58,600 nt of DNA from Desulfonatronovibrio magnus (GCF_000934755.1 NZ_JYNP01000038.1:1-58600); one strand, 5' to 3'; counted from the stretch's first letter, positions 27,601-36,857 are shown. Notes: a model not told the origin generated them from the letters alone. Made by a program: numbers and translations.

Positions 27601-30600
27601 GCGTTAATCTGTTGCAGAAGGACCTGGCTATGGGTCCATGCCAGCTCAAAAACACGGTCCACAAGATATCGATCCCGGTATTTGCCCACCAGGCCCGCAC
27701 AGACATCGCGGGTTTTTGCTGCTCCGGTGAATATGTTTACGGTTGCCGATGCTTGCGGCTCCAGGGTGATTTGACAGCGAATTGCTACGATGGGGTCAAG
27801 GACCGGACCTTCGCTGCCGGAAAGGGGAGAGAGGCTCTGCATGGCTTCTGGATCGGCAGGGGTGTTCCCGCGACCGATAAACCGCAACCGGTCGGTCTCA
27901 TAGGACATCTCACCTATGTCCGCATCGTGGACAGCCATGGTATGAAACATCCACGGCGGTTTCTCGTCTGCAAACCGGGGCCTTCGGGTGGCCATAATTG
28001 CGCACTGGGGCCTGATTATCTCGGTCTGAACAAAGAGATTGCTGAAGGCCTGATGCGCTGCGTCGGATGCAGGGGATGCCAGGACGACTTCAGCATAACT
28101 GGTTACTTCGATGGTTCTGCGGGTTGTGGATCGGTTGGTAATGGTGACCCGGCGCAGTTCAGTATCATCCTCGGGTGAAACAGCAATTTCGGTATGGGTG
28201 TTAATATCCTCGTCCCGGCGGCGGAACTCAACCCGGCCTTCGGAAAATATTGCTTCGTAGTGATCAGGCGACTTAAGCGTAGGCTGGTGCGCCGCGGACC
28301 AGAAGACACCGCTGGAAATGTCCCGGATATAGCAGAAAGCCCCCCAATTATCGCATGTTCCGTCTTCACGCCACCTGGTCACGGCCAGATCTTTCCAGCG
28401 GCTGTACCCGGCTCCTGCATTGGTGACCATGACATGGTATGTTCCGTTGGACAGGAGCTGCACCTCAGGGATGGGCGTATTGGGAGTTGTGGAGATGCGC
28501 AGAGGCTTTTCCTTCAAAGATGCCGACGTCTTCCGTGATTCGGAAAGTTTCGATATTTGCGAATGATATGCCGTGGCCTTGGGCAGCCGTTCCTGAAGCA
28601 GCAGTACAGTCGCCTGAAACATGGGATTCGCTTCGAACCGTTTCTGCATGGGTTGGTCCAGCAGCAGATGCGTCAGGGCGAGCAGGCTCATGCCTTGATG
28701 GTGGGCCATGTAGGACTGAACCACGGCACTGGTTCGTCCGCGAGGAAGATGACTTGGAGTGTAGTCAATGGCCTCGTATAAGCCGTACCTGCCTTGAAAA
28801 CCACGGGACGAGAGATCTTCAAGATTGCGACAGGCCGCCTCGGGTGCCACCATGAGCGCCAACGCCGAAGCATGGGGGGTGATGACCAAATCTTCGGCTA
28901 ACCCTCGTTTCAGGCCGAGGCCGGGCACCCCGAAGGCCTTGTACTGGTAGTTGAACTGACTGTCGGTCATGTTGTAGCCTGATTCCGAAATTCCCCAGGG
29001 TACGCCACGTAGCTTGCCGTAGTCGATCTGTCTGGCCACGGCGGCCCTGCAGCTTTGATTAAGAATCGTCTGATCATAGGTGGGCATCAGCAAAAGGGGC
29101 ATCAGATATTCAAACATGGAACCGCTCCAGGAAAGAAGGACCGACTCTCCGCCGGCAATGGTCAGCAGACGTCCCAGGGCAAACCAGCTTTCCTGAGGAA
29201 GTTGCCCCTGGGCAATGGCAACGAAACTGCTTAGTCGCGCTTCCGAAGCCAGCAGGTCGTAGAAGCTTCCGTCCCTGCGCCCCTCGCTGACGTTGTAGCC
29301 GATGGCCAGGAGACGGCGGGTGCTGTTGTACAGGAAGTCAAATTCCATGTTCCGGGCAAGTTCCTGGCAACGGTGCGCAAGATTTTCCAGGCGGACGATT
29401 CTTCTCCCGGCATTTAGGCTGGATTCGGTGATCAGCTGTTGGATCTTGTCCAGGCGTTGTTTTTCTTCCGGCGTCCCGCTGCTCTGGCGTGATTCCTCTA
29501 TTAACGACATCACCTCGTTGTCCAGGCCGGCCACCCGGCGAAGTGTGAGGCTTTCCCCGAGGGAGGGAATGTAGTCGACAATCATCCCGGCAAGCGAAGG
29601 TTCGGCCCAGGGCGCCAGCACGTTCAGCTCGTCAATCACATCCCGGCACTGTTGCTCAAGGGACCGCGCCCACCACAAGGCGTCGCTCTCAGGGTCGGCT
29701 TCGAAGCTCAGGACCACCCCCCCGGCGGATGTGGCCAGCCGGCCGAGGCACGCCTTCAGGTCCCAAAGGGTCGTGTCCGGCGGGGTCTTCTCCGGCGGGG
29801 AAGACCGGACAGACTCCATGTCTTTGATAAATTGCGTAAGCTCCGCGGGTATGCTTTCACTCGAGACATCCATGAGTACCAGGGCTGTATCGACAATTCC
29901 GTCGAACAGTCGTTCTCTCGTGAGCTTCTCGTCGGGAAGCGCGAGCAACCCTTCCCGCAAGGTCATCAGGCTTGCTGCCAGGTTCCCGCTGTCCACCGAC
30001 GAAACGAACATGGGCAAAAGCGGATTGAGGGTTTGGGTGTCGTACCAGTTGTAGAAGTGGCCGCGGTACCGTTCCAGCCCATCCATTGCGCCCAGGGCGT
30101 TCTCCGTGCGATCCATGAAGCGCCCGTCGGTGATGTAGCCGAAGTCGCGGGCCGACAGATTCGAGAGCAGCGCAAATCCCATGTTGGTGGGCGACGTACG
30201 GTGGGCCACCACCTCGCGCGGGGCTTCCTGAAAGTTGTCCGGGGGCAGCCAGTTGTCTTCAGGACCGACGAATTGTTCGAAAAAGGCCCAGGTCTTGCGG
30301 GAAAGCTTGCGCAGGAAGACCAATTGATCATCGGTCAACCGGACTCTCCGGGGCCTGATGGGCAGACTGATCCACCAGGCGATGAGGGGTGAGGCAAACC
30401 AGAGGATCAGCACCGGCAAGGCTGCGGGCAGGGCCATTGTCCGGGTTTGAAACAGATAAGCTGCCACAATGATTGCCGCGATCGGAGCGATCCACATCCT
30501 GCGATACGATGCGCCAAGCATCGACAAACCTGACCCTGTTCGTCCCGTGCCTTGGGCAAGGCCCGGCGGGTTCCATTCCAGAAGCCCCCGGCCGGATACG

Positions 30601-33407
30601 CCCATCCGCCACATGGTTCGCAGGATGGCGGCGCCATTGGTGGCCGCCTCATACGGCAGGCAGAGCAGCGTGAACGTAGATTGGGCGAGGCATCTCCCGA
30701 TGACCTGGACCGAGCTTGCGAGGTGATGGCTCATCAGGGCGTGGCCGGTCGTATTGAAGAATCCCATCAGACAGTTGATCAGGGCCGGAACCAGCACGAT
30801 ACCGATGACCGCCGCGGTCCAGAACCAGGGCGAGGCCGAGATGGTCCAGCCGAATAAGAGCAGGAGGGTCAGCGCCATGGGCATGAGGCTGCGCCGGAGA
30901 TTGTCGAAGATCTTCCACCGGGACAGGAATGAGAGCGCGTTCCTTGTGAATTTCGTCTTCGGGCCGGGAACTCCCGGAAACAGCCATCGCAGGATCTGCC
31001 AGTCCCCACGGATCCAGCGTACACAGCGATCCATATCCGCGTCGTAGCGCGCCGGATACTCCTCAATGAGCTGTACATCGCTGATCAGTCCTGATCGGGC
31101 ATGGCAGCCCTCGATAAGGTCGTGGCTGAGGATCATATTTTCGGGGAAACGATCCTTGAGGACCTGCTCGAAGGCGTCGACGTCGTAAATTCCCTTGCCG
31201 ATGTACGAACCTTCGCTGAAGAGGTCTTGATAGAGGTCTGAGGTAACCCCGGTGTAGGGATCGATACCAGCGTCAATTCCGTGCATGCGGGCATAGCGCG
31301 ACCTGTTTGCTCCCGGCAGACTGACCGCCACCCTGGGCTGCAGGATGCCGTATCCGGACACGATGCGCCCCTGGTCCGCATCGTATTGGGGATGGTTCAA
31401 GGGATGGGCCATGGCACCCACGAGCTGCCACGCGCTATCCCGCGGAAGGTCCGTGTCCGTGTCCAGGGTGATGACGTATTTTACGCTCTGCAGCACGTCG
31501 AGGTTTCCAACAATGTGCGAGAAATTTACATCAGTGCCTTTATGGGAATCCCTTGAATTGCCGCCACGGAGCAGCGCATTAAGCGCGGCCAGCTTGCCAC
31601 GCTTGCGTTCATGGCCCATCCAGATTTGTTCCTTTGGATTCCATTGGCGAGGTCGATGAAAGAGAAAGAAAATGTCTTCATTGGCCCCGTATGTCGCATT
31701 AAGTCTTTGGATTCCTTGCCTGGCCAGCAAAACCAGAGATTCGTCTTCAGGGGTCCTTTCCTCAGAGGCGTCCAGAAAGTCGGTCAGCAGGCCAAAGCGC
31801 AGGTTTTCCTCCTGGCCGGCCAGAAACCGGACCTCCAGAGCATCAGTTAATTTCGTGATATGTTCAGAACTGGAAAGCATGGCCGGAACCACGACCAGGG
31901 TGGACGATTCCGGAGGAATGCCCTTGGAAAAATCCATGCGGGGGAGTCTATGCGGTTTGGCAAGACGAACAGCAATGAGGTTGATCAGCGCCATGACCAC
32001 CTGGCTTACCGCCAGCAGAGAGAGCCCGCCCACGAACCAGAGCAGCACTCCGTCCACCCCGTCTGAACGGGTTTTTGCCAGCAGGGCGGCACAAATAATC
32101 ACCGAGACCAAGGCAATAGAGCCGAGATACAGGAACAAAGGGAACCGGCCACCGGGGCCGCGGATTATATCCAGAACCGTTGACCTGAACTTGACCCGGT
32201 CTTTGAGGTCTGCAAGACCCTGGTCAATGAGGTAGAAGCCAACATGACCCTCCCGGCTGTGGCCATCCGCCCGGACGCTGTTTTCCTTAGCTAGCTCAAT
32301 GGCTGCACGGGCCACGGCCACTTCGTTGAATGCGCTTTTCCTGGCGACTTCCTCTATGATGTGCCGGTATTGGTCACGGGTGTTGAAATGCATCCGGCCA
32401 TGAATTCCGGCCGGGTCCTGTTGCAGGATGTTCTCAACAGCGCTCAGGGTCTCCACGAATCCTTGCCAGTCGATGACGCTCAGAACGCGCAGGCCCGAGA
32501 TGCTGTTGCTGATGGAAAGCTGATCAGCAGCCTGTTGTTGATTCTCAGACTGCACCATCTGATCGATGGTCAGGTTGGATTCTGAAAGTTGCTGCTCGAT
32601 CCAGGCCAGAGGCAGTGAGAATGCGGTACCCTGTCCATGAAGACGCCGAACCAGCTCCGCGACAAAGGAACTGGTCATGGGCGGTGTTGCCCTGGCCATG
32701 TCGGCAACAGTGAGGATCAGTCGTTTCTGGTCGTTTTGCGCTGTCTCTATGATGTTATCAGCCCACTGCCCGGCCAGATCGCGATTTGTCCGGTTCACGG
32801 CGATTCGAGCGGCAATCCGCCTCAGATTCTCGATCAGAGCCAGGCGCAGCATGATCGGAATGGCCCACAACTCTCCCAGACACAGTGGCGTAACCGTCTG
32901 ATAGGCAGCGACAAATCCGCTCAGGCTTTCCAGATCCACCCGTCCGTCGCCGTGAGCGATCGTCTCCAGGGCAATGTCGTACACCCGGGGAAGGTCTCTG
33001 GACGGGCCGTCCTTCAGACGGGGAAGCTTTTTGGCGTAGCCCTTGGGCAACAGTTTTCTTGCCACCAGAATCTGTTCTTCGATCAGATAGAAGTTATCCA
33101 GCAGCCATTCCCCTGCAGGGATAATCACACGGTTGGCCTGCACGACCTCAGTCAACAGATCGCGAACCTCGAAAAGGACCTTCTCGTTCTTGGCAAGCCT
33201 GGCCAGCAGTCGCTCCGGGGCTTGCTTCGCGCTCAAAGTATGCAGGTCCGCGAGAATTTTGCCGTGCTCCTCCATCTGGGAGGTGCTGAACAATTCGGAG
33301 CGCAGCGGGGCTTCGTCGCCTTTGTTCTCCTGAAAACGGGGATCCCCGCGCAGACGCCCCAGGAATTGCGCTGATTTCTCGATAATTGCCGATGTGGTAA
33401 GCGTCAT
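24633..33407 (-). CDS. ndvB: Cyclic beta-1,2-glucan synthase (GT84-GH94), NdvB/ChvB-like
   Basis: The 2,924-residue giant inner-membrane enzyme makes cyclic beta-1,2-glucan from UDP-glucose. The GT84 part shows DTDTDLP near residue 650 and QILRW (QxxRW) near 804. Transmembrane segments flank it at about 425, 460, 840-880 and 975-1020. A glycoamylase-like domain lies near 1,500 (FGVPGLGLKRGLAEDLV). Two GH94 N-terminal beta domains and a GH94 phosphorylase domain follow, with GSGDWNDGMN near 2,604 supplying the catalytic Asp. Length is typical of ChvB (about 2,800). The ATG at 33407 is preferred over a GTG four codons earlier. Cyclic glucans act as periplasmic osmoprotectants; the Thivi_2564 gene immediately precedes. 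Confidence 0.92.
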   Translation of the reverse strand: MTLTTSAIIEKSAQFLGRLRGDPRFQENKGDEAPLRSELFSTSQMEEHGKILADLHTLSAKQAPERLLARLAKNEKVLFEVRDLLTEVVQANRVIIPAGEWLLDNFYLIEEQILVARKLLPKGYAKKLPRLKDGPSRDLPRVYDIALETIAHGDGRVDLESLSGFVAAYQTVTPLCLGELWAIPIMLRLALIENLRRIAARIAVNRTNRDLAGQWADNIIETAQNDQKRLILTVADMARATPPMTSSFVAELVRRLHGQGTAFSLPLAWIEQQLSESNLTIDQMVQSENQQQAADQLSISNSISGLRVLSVIDWQGFVETLSAVENILQQDPAGIHGRMHFNTRDQYRHIIEEVARKSAFNEVAVARAAIELAKENSVRADGHSREGHVGFYLIDQGLADLKDRVKFRSTVLDIIRGPGGRFPLFLYLGSIALVSVIICAALLAKTRSDGVDGVLLWFVGGLSLLAVSQVVMALINLIAVRLAKPHRLPRMDFSKGIPPESSTLVVVPAMLSSSEHITKLTDALEVRFLAGQEENLRFGLLTDFLDASEERTPEDESLVLLARQGIQRLNATYGANEDIFFLFHRPRQWNPKEQIWMGHERKRGKLAALNALLRGGNSRDSHKGTDVNFSHIVGNLDVLQSVKYVITLDTDTDLPRDSAWQLVGAMAHPLNHPQYDADQGRIVSGYGILQPRVAVSLPGANRSRYARMHGIDAGIDPYTGVTSDLYQDLFSEGSYIGKGIYDVDAFEQVLKDRFPENMILSHDLIEGCHARSGLISDVQLIEEYPARYDADMDRCVRWIRGDWQILRWLFPGVPGPKTKFTRNALSFLSRWKIFDNLRRSLMPMALTLLLLFGWTISASPWFWTAAVIGIVLVPALINCLMGFFNTTGHALMSHHLASSVQVIGRCLAQSTFTLLCLPYEAATNGAAILRTMWRMGVSGRGLLEWNPPGLAQGTGRTGSGLSMLGASYRRMWIAPIAAIIVAAYLFQTRTMALPAALPVLILWFASPLIAWWISLPIRPRRVRLTDDQLVFLRKLSRKTWAFFEQFVGPEDNWLPPDNFQEAPREVVAHRTSPTNMGFALLSNLSARDFGYITDGRFMDRTENALGAMDGLERYRGHFYNWYDTQTLNPLLPMFVSSVDSGNLAASLMTLREGLLALPDEKLTRERLFDGIVDTALVLMDVSSESIPAELTQFIKDMESVRSSPPEKTPPDTTLWDLKACLGRLATSAGGVVLSFEADPESDALWWARSLEQQCRDVIDELNVLAPWAEPSLAGMIVDYIPSLGESLTLRRVAGLDNEVMSLIEESRQSSGTPEEKQRLDKIQQLITESSLNAGRRIVRLENLAHRCQELARNMEFDFLYNSTRRLLAIGYNVSEGRRDGSFYDLLASEARLSSFVAIAQGQLPQESWFALGRLLTIAGGESVLLSWSGSMFEYLMPLLLMPTYDQTILNQSCRAAVARQIDYGKLRGVPWGISESGYNMTDSQFNYQYKAFGVPGLGLKRGLAEDLVITPHASALALMVAPEAACRNLEDLSSRGFQGRYGLYEAIDYTPSHLPRGRTSAVVQSYMAHHQGMSLLALTHLLLDQPMQKRFEANPMFQATVLLLQERLPKATAYHSQISKLSESRKTSASLKEKPLRISTTPNTPIPEVQLLSNGTYHVMVTNAGAGYSRWKDLAVTRWREDGTCDNWGAFCYIRDISSGVFWSAAHQPTLKSPDHYEAIFSEGRVEFRRRDEDINTHTEIAVSPEDDTELRRVTITNRSTTRRTIEVTSYAEVVLASPASDAAHQAFSNLFVQTEIIRPQCAIMATRRPRFADEKPPWMFHTMAVHDADIGEMSYETDRLRFIGRGNTPADPEAMQSLSPLSGSEGPVLDPIVAIRCQITLEPQASATVNIFTGAAKTRDVCAGLVGKYRDRYLVDRVFELAWTHSQVLLQQINATEAEAQLYGRLAASVLYANSGLRPHSSLIMKNFRGQSSLWGYSISGDLPIVLLWIEDRENIQLARQLIQAHAYWRLKGLPVDMVIINEDHAGYRQVLHDQIMGFIAAGVHGKRADRPGEVFVRNADQISEEDRIIFQALARIVIRDSLGTLEDQLNRVDLNQPNIPALEPTRIFRTLQPTVAALPREDLLFFNGIGGFTPDGHEYVISTSRGQVTPAPWVNVLANPNFGAIVSENGPTYSWSENAHEFRLTPWHNDPVMDLSGEAFYLRDEDRGHFWSPMPHPVRGASPYVTRHGFGYTVFEHTERGISSEVWVFVAMNAPVKFTVLKVRNRCGRPRRLSVSGFAEWVLGDVRPKTGMHVSTEIDPESGAILANNPYNTEFSRRVAFFNVDHATRTVTADRTEFIGRNGTLARPAAMTRSRLSGRVGAAMDPCAAMHVVFDLDDGEDREIVFTLGAGRDGDEAARLARRYRDSTAARKALEAVWQYWNHTLSAVQVETPDKSVDLLVNGWLLYQTIACRFWGRSGYYQSGGAFGFRDQLQDSMALIHAEPGLVRAHLLRCAGRQFPEGDVQHWWHPPTGRGVRTKCSDDYLWLPLATCRYVLSTGDTGVLDESIHFINGRQLDHKEESYYDLPVRSEETADLYEHCVRAIQRGLRFGEHGLPLMGSGDWNDGMNMVGHEGKGESVWLAFFLCEVLNRFAEVAKLRGDLDFARQCLDEAAQLGRNIEEHGWDGAWYLRAYFDDGTPMGSAESPECRIDSIAQSWSVLSGMGRKERVRTAMEAVDEHLVRREDNLIQLFDPPFDKSSLNPGYIKGYVPGVRENGGQYTHAAIWTTMAFAALGDKRRAWELFAMINPVNHGNSPEEANKYKVEPYVVAADVYAVKPHTGRGGWTWYTGSAAWMYRLIMESLLGFRLEANRLSFEPCLSTQWDAFTIRYRFRETMYHINIRQQQADGDREASVTMDGVVQQEMTIALVDDRQDHTVEVVLTC

Positions 33408-33425
33408 GATAAAAACCACCAGCGC

Positions 33426-33614
33426 TTACCCAACGCGAATCCCTGATAAAGAGCCAATCACCCCGAAGACATTCAGCAGCCAAATAACCACCGCGATAAT
33501 AACGACGACATTTAATATTGTTTTAATGGTGGACTGCATCGGTATGTAGTTGTTAATCAGCCACAGAACCACACCTATGACAACCAGAATAATAATTAAA
33601 TTGATAATGGGCAT
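33426..33614 (-). CDS. Thivi_2564 family small membrane protein
   Basis: The 62-residue protein has two hydrophobic helices around a polar turn: MPIINLIIILVVIGVVLWLI, then NNYIPMQSTIKTILNVVVII. The YIPM...IK.ILN pattern is typical of this family. AAAAGGAGAAAAACT precedes the ATG. It ends just before the glucan synthase start, so translation may be linked. Function is unknown; relatives occur in stress clusters. Confidence 0.85.
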   Translation of the reverse strand: MPIINLIIILVVIGVVLWLINNYIPMQSTIKTILNVVVIIAVVIWLLNVFGVIGSLSGIRVG

Positions 33615-33705
33615 AGTTTTTCTCCTTTTTCATTTGATGATGGCGCGTCGTTACACCCATGTGTTAGCAATTCGGGCTTGAAAAACGGATTCCGGCCCAG
33701 TTGTT

Positions 33706-33798
33706 TTATTCCCATCCGGGCCTGAGCCATAAGCCGACAACACCCAGCAGCAATAAGACAGACACAATCCACACGCCCATTTTTAGGATGCTCTTCAT
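33706..33798 (-). CDS. 30-residue single-TM peptide
   Basis: The frame MKSILKMGVWIVSVLLLLGV plus VGLWLRPGWE starts at 33798 behind GGAAGGGCGAAAA and forms one hydrophobic helix with charged ends. It is the first frame after regulatory motif D and before the Thivi_2564 gene. Good initiation signals and context support it; there is no family recognition. Confidence 0.45.
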   Translation of the reverse strand: MKSILKMGVWIVSVLLLLGVVGLWLRPGWE

Positions 33799-33888
33799 TT
33801 TTCGCCCTTCCTGATCACAATTGAGTATACTGCGCAAAAAAATTGCCAGCCACCTCGTCTATTTTCAATAATACATTTCTGTTTGGCC

Positions 33889-33955
33889 ACGTCTATAGGG
33901 GAATTGCTTATTTTTTCCGAGAATAAATCCCGGGAGACAGGAATATCTCCCGGGT
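33889..33955 (-). promoter_or_regulatory. Shared stress-cluster regulatory motif, copy D (diverged)
   Basis: The minus strand reads CCGGGAGATATTCCTGTCTC, CCGGGATTTATTCTCGGAAA and AAATAAGCAATTCCCCTATA followed by GACGTGG. The framework ATTCCT...GGGATT.ATTC.C...AAAAAT...TTCCCCTA.AGAC is shared with copies A-C. It lies 91 bp before the 30-residue peptide and heads the run Thivi_2564, ndvB, ATPase, pfkB, pyk. Confidence 0.55.
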
Positions 33956-34045
33956 GGATATTGAGGAGGGTGTTTTAATGATTTGATCTAAGGGGCTGGA
34001 GGAAGGTGTTCTCCTATGGCATGACGCCCCATGGTTACCTGTAAA

Positions 34046-34732
34046 TTACGGGTCTTCACCCTTCCAATGATCGATATCGATCAGACCGATTCGTGCCGCG
34101 TAACGAACAAGATCAAGAGGGCTTTTGGCTTGCAGCTTGTGCATGATATTGGTGCGATGGTTCTCAACTGTTTTCGGGCTGATATACAGCCGGTTCCCGA
34201 CATCTTTGGTGGAAAGGCCTTCCACCAACAAGCGCAGGATTTCTTGTTCGCGGGTCGTCAGGCTCCTGTAATCGGTGTCAGCAACGTACACTTCCTTGTC
34301 TGCGGCTTTCAAAATCTTTGAAACCACTGCACGGGAAACCGAGTTGTCAAGGAAAAACTCGCCTTTTACGATGCATCCCAGTGCTTTCAAAAGCCCGTCA
34401 CCGGCGGATTCCTTGACCAGGTATCCAATGGCTCCGGCCTGAAACGCCTCGATTATATATCCCATTTTGGAATGCATACTGACAATCAGGATATGCGTCT
34501 CGGGCAGGACGCTTTTCAGGGTCCTGGTCAGATCGATGCCGCTTTGATCGGGGAGTGATATGTCAACCAGGGCGATATCCGGCCTGCACTCCGATGCCCG
34601 CTGCAGTCCCGTTTGCGCGTCGCTCGCCTCTCCCGCCACCTCGAATTCCGGGCTGCGTCCAATGATTGCCTTGATGCCTTCCCTGAAAAGAGGATGATCA
34701 TCGACAATCAACACTTTTGTTTTCTTAACCAT
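34046..34732 (-). CDS. NarL/FixJ-type response regulator
   Basis: The 228-residue protein has a receiver domain with acidic pair DD (11-12), phospho-acceptor Asp57 (IALVDISLPD) and Lys in YLVKESAG. A LuxR-type HTH (about 163-225) follows: LTTREQEILRLLVEGLSTKD with SPKTVENHRTNIMHKL. It binds DNA when phosphorylated. Its start overlaps the upstream kinase stop by 8 bp, so the two form a two-component pair. It is the nearest transcription factor to the stress cluster headed by motif D. Confidence 0.93.
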   Translation of the reverse strand: MVKKTKVLIVDDHPLFREGIKAIIGRSPEFEVAGEASDAQTGLQRASECRPDIALVDISLPDQSGIDLTRTLKSVLPETHILIVSMHSKMGYIIEAFQAGAIGYLVKESAGDGLLKALGCIVKGEFFLDNSVSRAVVSKILKAADKEVYVADTDYRSLTTREQEILRLLVEGLSTKDVGNRLYISPKTVENHRTNIMHKLQAKSPLDLVRYAARIGLIDIDHWKGEDP

Positions 34733-36857
34733 TTTTCCTCCCTAAACACGGCACCTCGATATGGATTTCAGTGCCTCTTCCCGGTTGTGACTGAATTCTC
34801 ATTTTGCCCCCGAGCAGACTGGCCCTTTCCTGCATGCTGCGAAGGCCCATGCGTTTCTCCCTGATCGAGGCTGAAAGCCGTTTCTCCGGATCAAACCCAA
34901 TACCGTCATCTTCTATCCTTAAGATAATCGACGGATGGGAGGCCACCATTTTTACCGCAATCCGCTTGGCACGGGCGTGTTTATGGATATTGTTCATGCC
35001 TTCCTGGATCAGACGATACAGGTTGATTTCCGTATCAAAATCAAGAAGCAATTCTTGAATCCCCATAAAGCTCATATCCACATCCAGCCCTGTTTTCTCT
35101 CTGAAATCATTGCCGAATTGAATAATGGTCTGCATGAATCCGAAATGATCCAAGCCCGGGGGCCGCAATTCATAGGCAAGATCCCGGATATCCGAGACGG
35201 TCTCTTGCAGTAAAGAAGAAATCTCCGCGATCTTTTTTCGAGTCTTCGGAAGGTGATCCGGGTTCACATTGCCGAGGCTGTCAAAATCCATTTTCAATGA
35301 CGCAAGGTTCTGTCCCACCCGGTCGTGGAGTTCACGGGCAATCATCTGGCGCTCGCTTTCCTGTGCCCTGATGAGCTGCTGGGAAAGAGCGTGAATGCTC
35401 CGTTCAGCATCCTTTCCCTCCGTGATGTCCTGGACCTGGGCCATATATCCGACCACGGACTCGCCCATACTCATCCCCAATGGGGTGATCAGCACATCCA
35501 GATACAAAGTCCCTGTTCTTGATGGATCAAACATGGCTGGGTCCGCGGTTTTCGCATAATCAAGAGCCAGTTCTTCTCGAATCGCGTTGCCTGCCAGCAG
35601 TCTTTTTTTAGTCTCGCTGCTCAGCAGAGGGTCGTCAAAGAGCGATTTTCCCATGATTCGAGTTGTATCAGATATCCCGTAAAGTTCAATATAGGATTTG
35701 TTCATGCCGTACAAAAGGCCTTGAGCATCATAAACCGCAATACCGATGGGCGACTCCAGAAAAATATTCTTGAGCTGTTCGTCGATCTCCTTCAATACCT
35801 GCTCGGATTGTATCTGAGCTGTAATATCCTCAAGAAAGCTCAGGAAGGCCGGCCGGCCCTTCCACTCGATCCGCACCCTCTTGTTCCGAAGCCATCTTGT
35901 TTGCCCATCCTTGTCAACCACCCTCAGATTATATGGCTTTGGCTGCATCCGGTCCTGCATTGCCTGCGTATGATATTTCATGACCATTTCTGCATCGTCC
36001 GGATGGACAAGATCAACCATGGTCAAGCCGGCCGACTCTTTTTTGGAATATCCTGAAATATCCTCGAATTTAGCATTTGAAAATTCAATTCTGCCGTCCT
36101 GAGTAACGACAATACCTTCATTCGCGTTTTCCACAACAATCCGGTATTTTTCTTCAGAATCCTGCAATTTCAGCTCGATCTGTCGGCGCTGAACAATTTC
36201 CTCCTTGAGCTCCAGGTTTGCTTCTGTCAATTCACTCGTGCGGGCCTCGACCTGTCGCTCCAACTTCTCGTGAGACACCTTGAGATTCTCCTCAAGACGA
36301 ATTCGTGCGGTAATGTCAATGACCGCGATGTAAAGCTGGTTGCTGCTATGTTTGCCGTCATCCACGGACACGGTTTGCAGTTGGGCATGGAATTGTGCAC
36401 CGTTCCTGTTCACAAGCACAAGTTCGCAAACCTGCCTGTCTTCGGACGCAAGCACTCTTTTTCGATGGAAATAGAACGTATCCTGAGAGCTAGGCGCGAT
36501 GAAACGGGAAAACCGTTGCCGGATCAAACGCGCCCTTTCAAGGCCCAAGAGTTCCGCGCCGGCAAGGTTGACCTCCTTAATCAGGCCTTTCTTGTCCAGG
36601 GTGAAGTACCCGATGGGGGCAAAATCGTAGAGTTCAAGGTATCTGTCCCGTGACTGTGCAAGTTCGGCCTGGGCCTGACGCAATTCCTCATTCTGCATCT
36701 CCAGTTCAACCTGGTGTACCCGCAGTTCATGAATGAGCTTTTGAGTATCAACATCTGAAAATTCCGGCTGCCCGGCAAAATCTTTGCTTAGCGATTCTTC
36801 CGCCCTGCGGCGGAGTTTCTTGTCAGCCTCTTCTCTTTGCAGGTTTTTCTTGGTCAT
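34725..36857 (-). CDS. Multi-PAS sensor histidine kinase (HisKA_3/NarX type)
   Basis: The 710-residue protein is cytoplasmic, with no clear membrane helix. An N-terminal helical segment (KLIHELRVHQVELEMQNEEL) resembles that of the kinase at 5470-6756. Three PAS domains (about 70-185, 240-350 and 370-480) follow. The HisKA_3 domain carries phospho-acceptor His near 511 in MIARELHDRVGQNLASLKMD, and HATPase has RIEDDGIGFDPEKR and MGLRSMQERASLLGG. The partner regulator overlaps downstream. PAS domains suggest redox, oxygen or small-ligand sensing; the ligand is unknown. Confidence 0.9.
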   Translation of the reverse strand: MTKKNLQREEADKKLRRRAEESLSKDFAGQPEFSDVDTQKLIHELRVHQVELEMQNEELRQAQAELAQSRDRYLELYDFAPIGYFTLDKKGLIKEVNLAGAELLGLERARLIRQRFSRFIAPSSQDTFYFHRKRVLASEDRQVCELVLVNRNGAQFHAQLQTVSVDDGKHSSNQLYIAVIDITARIRLEENLKVSHEKLERQVEARTSELTEANLELKEEIVQRRQIELKLQDSEEKYRIVVENANEGIVVTQDGRIEFSNAKFEDISGYSKKESAGLTMVDLVHPDDAEMVMKYHTQAMQDRMQPKPYNLRVVDKDGQTRWLRNKRVRIEWKGRPAFLSFLEDITAQIQSEQVLKEIDEQLKNIFLESPIGIAVYDAQGLLYGMNKSYIELYGISDTTRIMGKSLFDDPLLSSETKKRLLAGNAIREELALDYAKTADPAMFDPSRTGTLYLDVLITPLGMSMGESVVGYMAQVQDITEGKDAERSIHALSQQLIRAQESERQMIARELHDRVGQNLASLKMDFDSLGNVNPDHLPKTRKKIAEISSLLQETVSDIRDLAYELRPPGLDHFGFMQTIIQFGNDFREKTGLDVDMSFMGIQELLLDFDTEINLYRLIQEGMNNIHKHARAKRIAVKMVASHPSIILRIEDDGIGFDPEKRLSASIREKRMGLRSMQERASLLGGKMRIQSQPGRGTEIHIEVPCLGRKNG

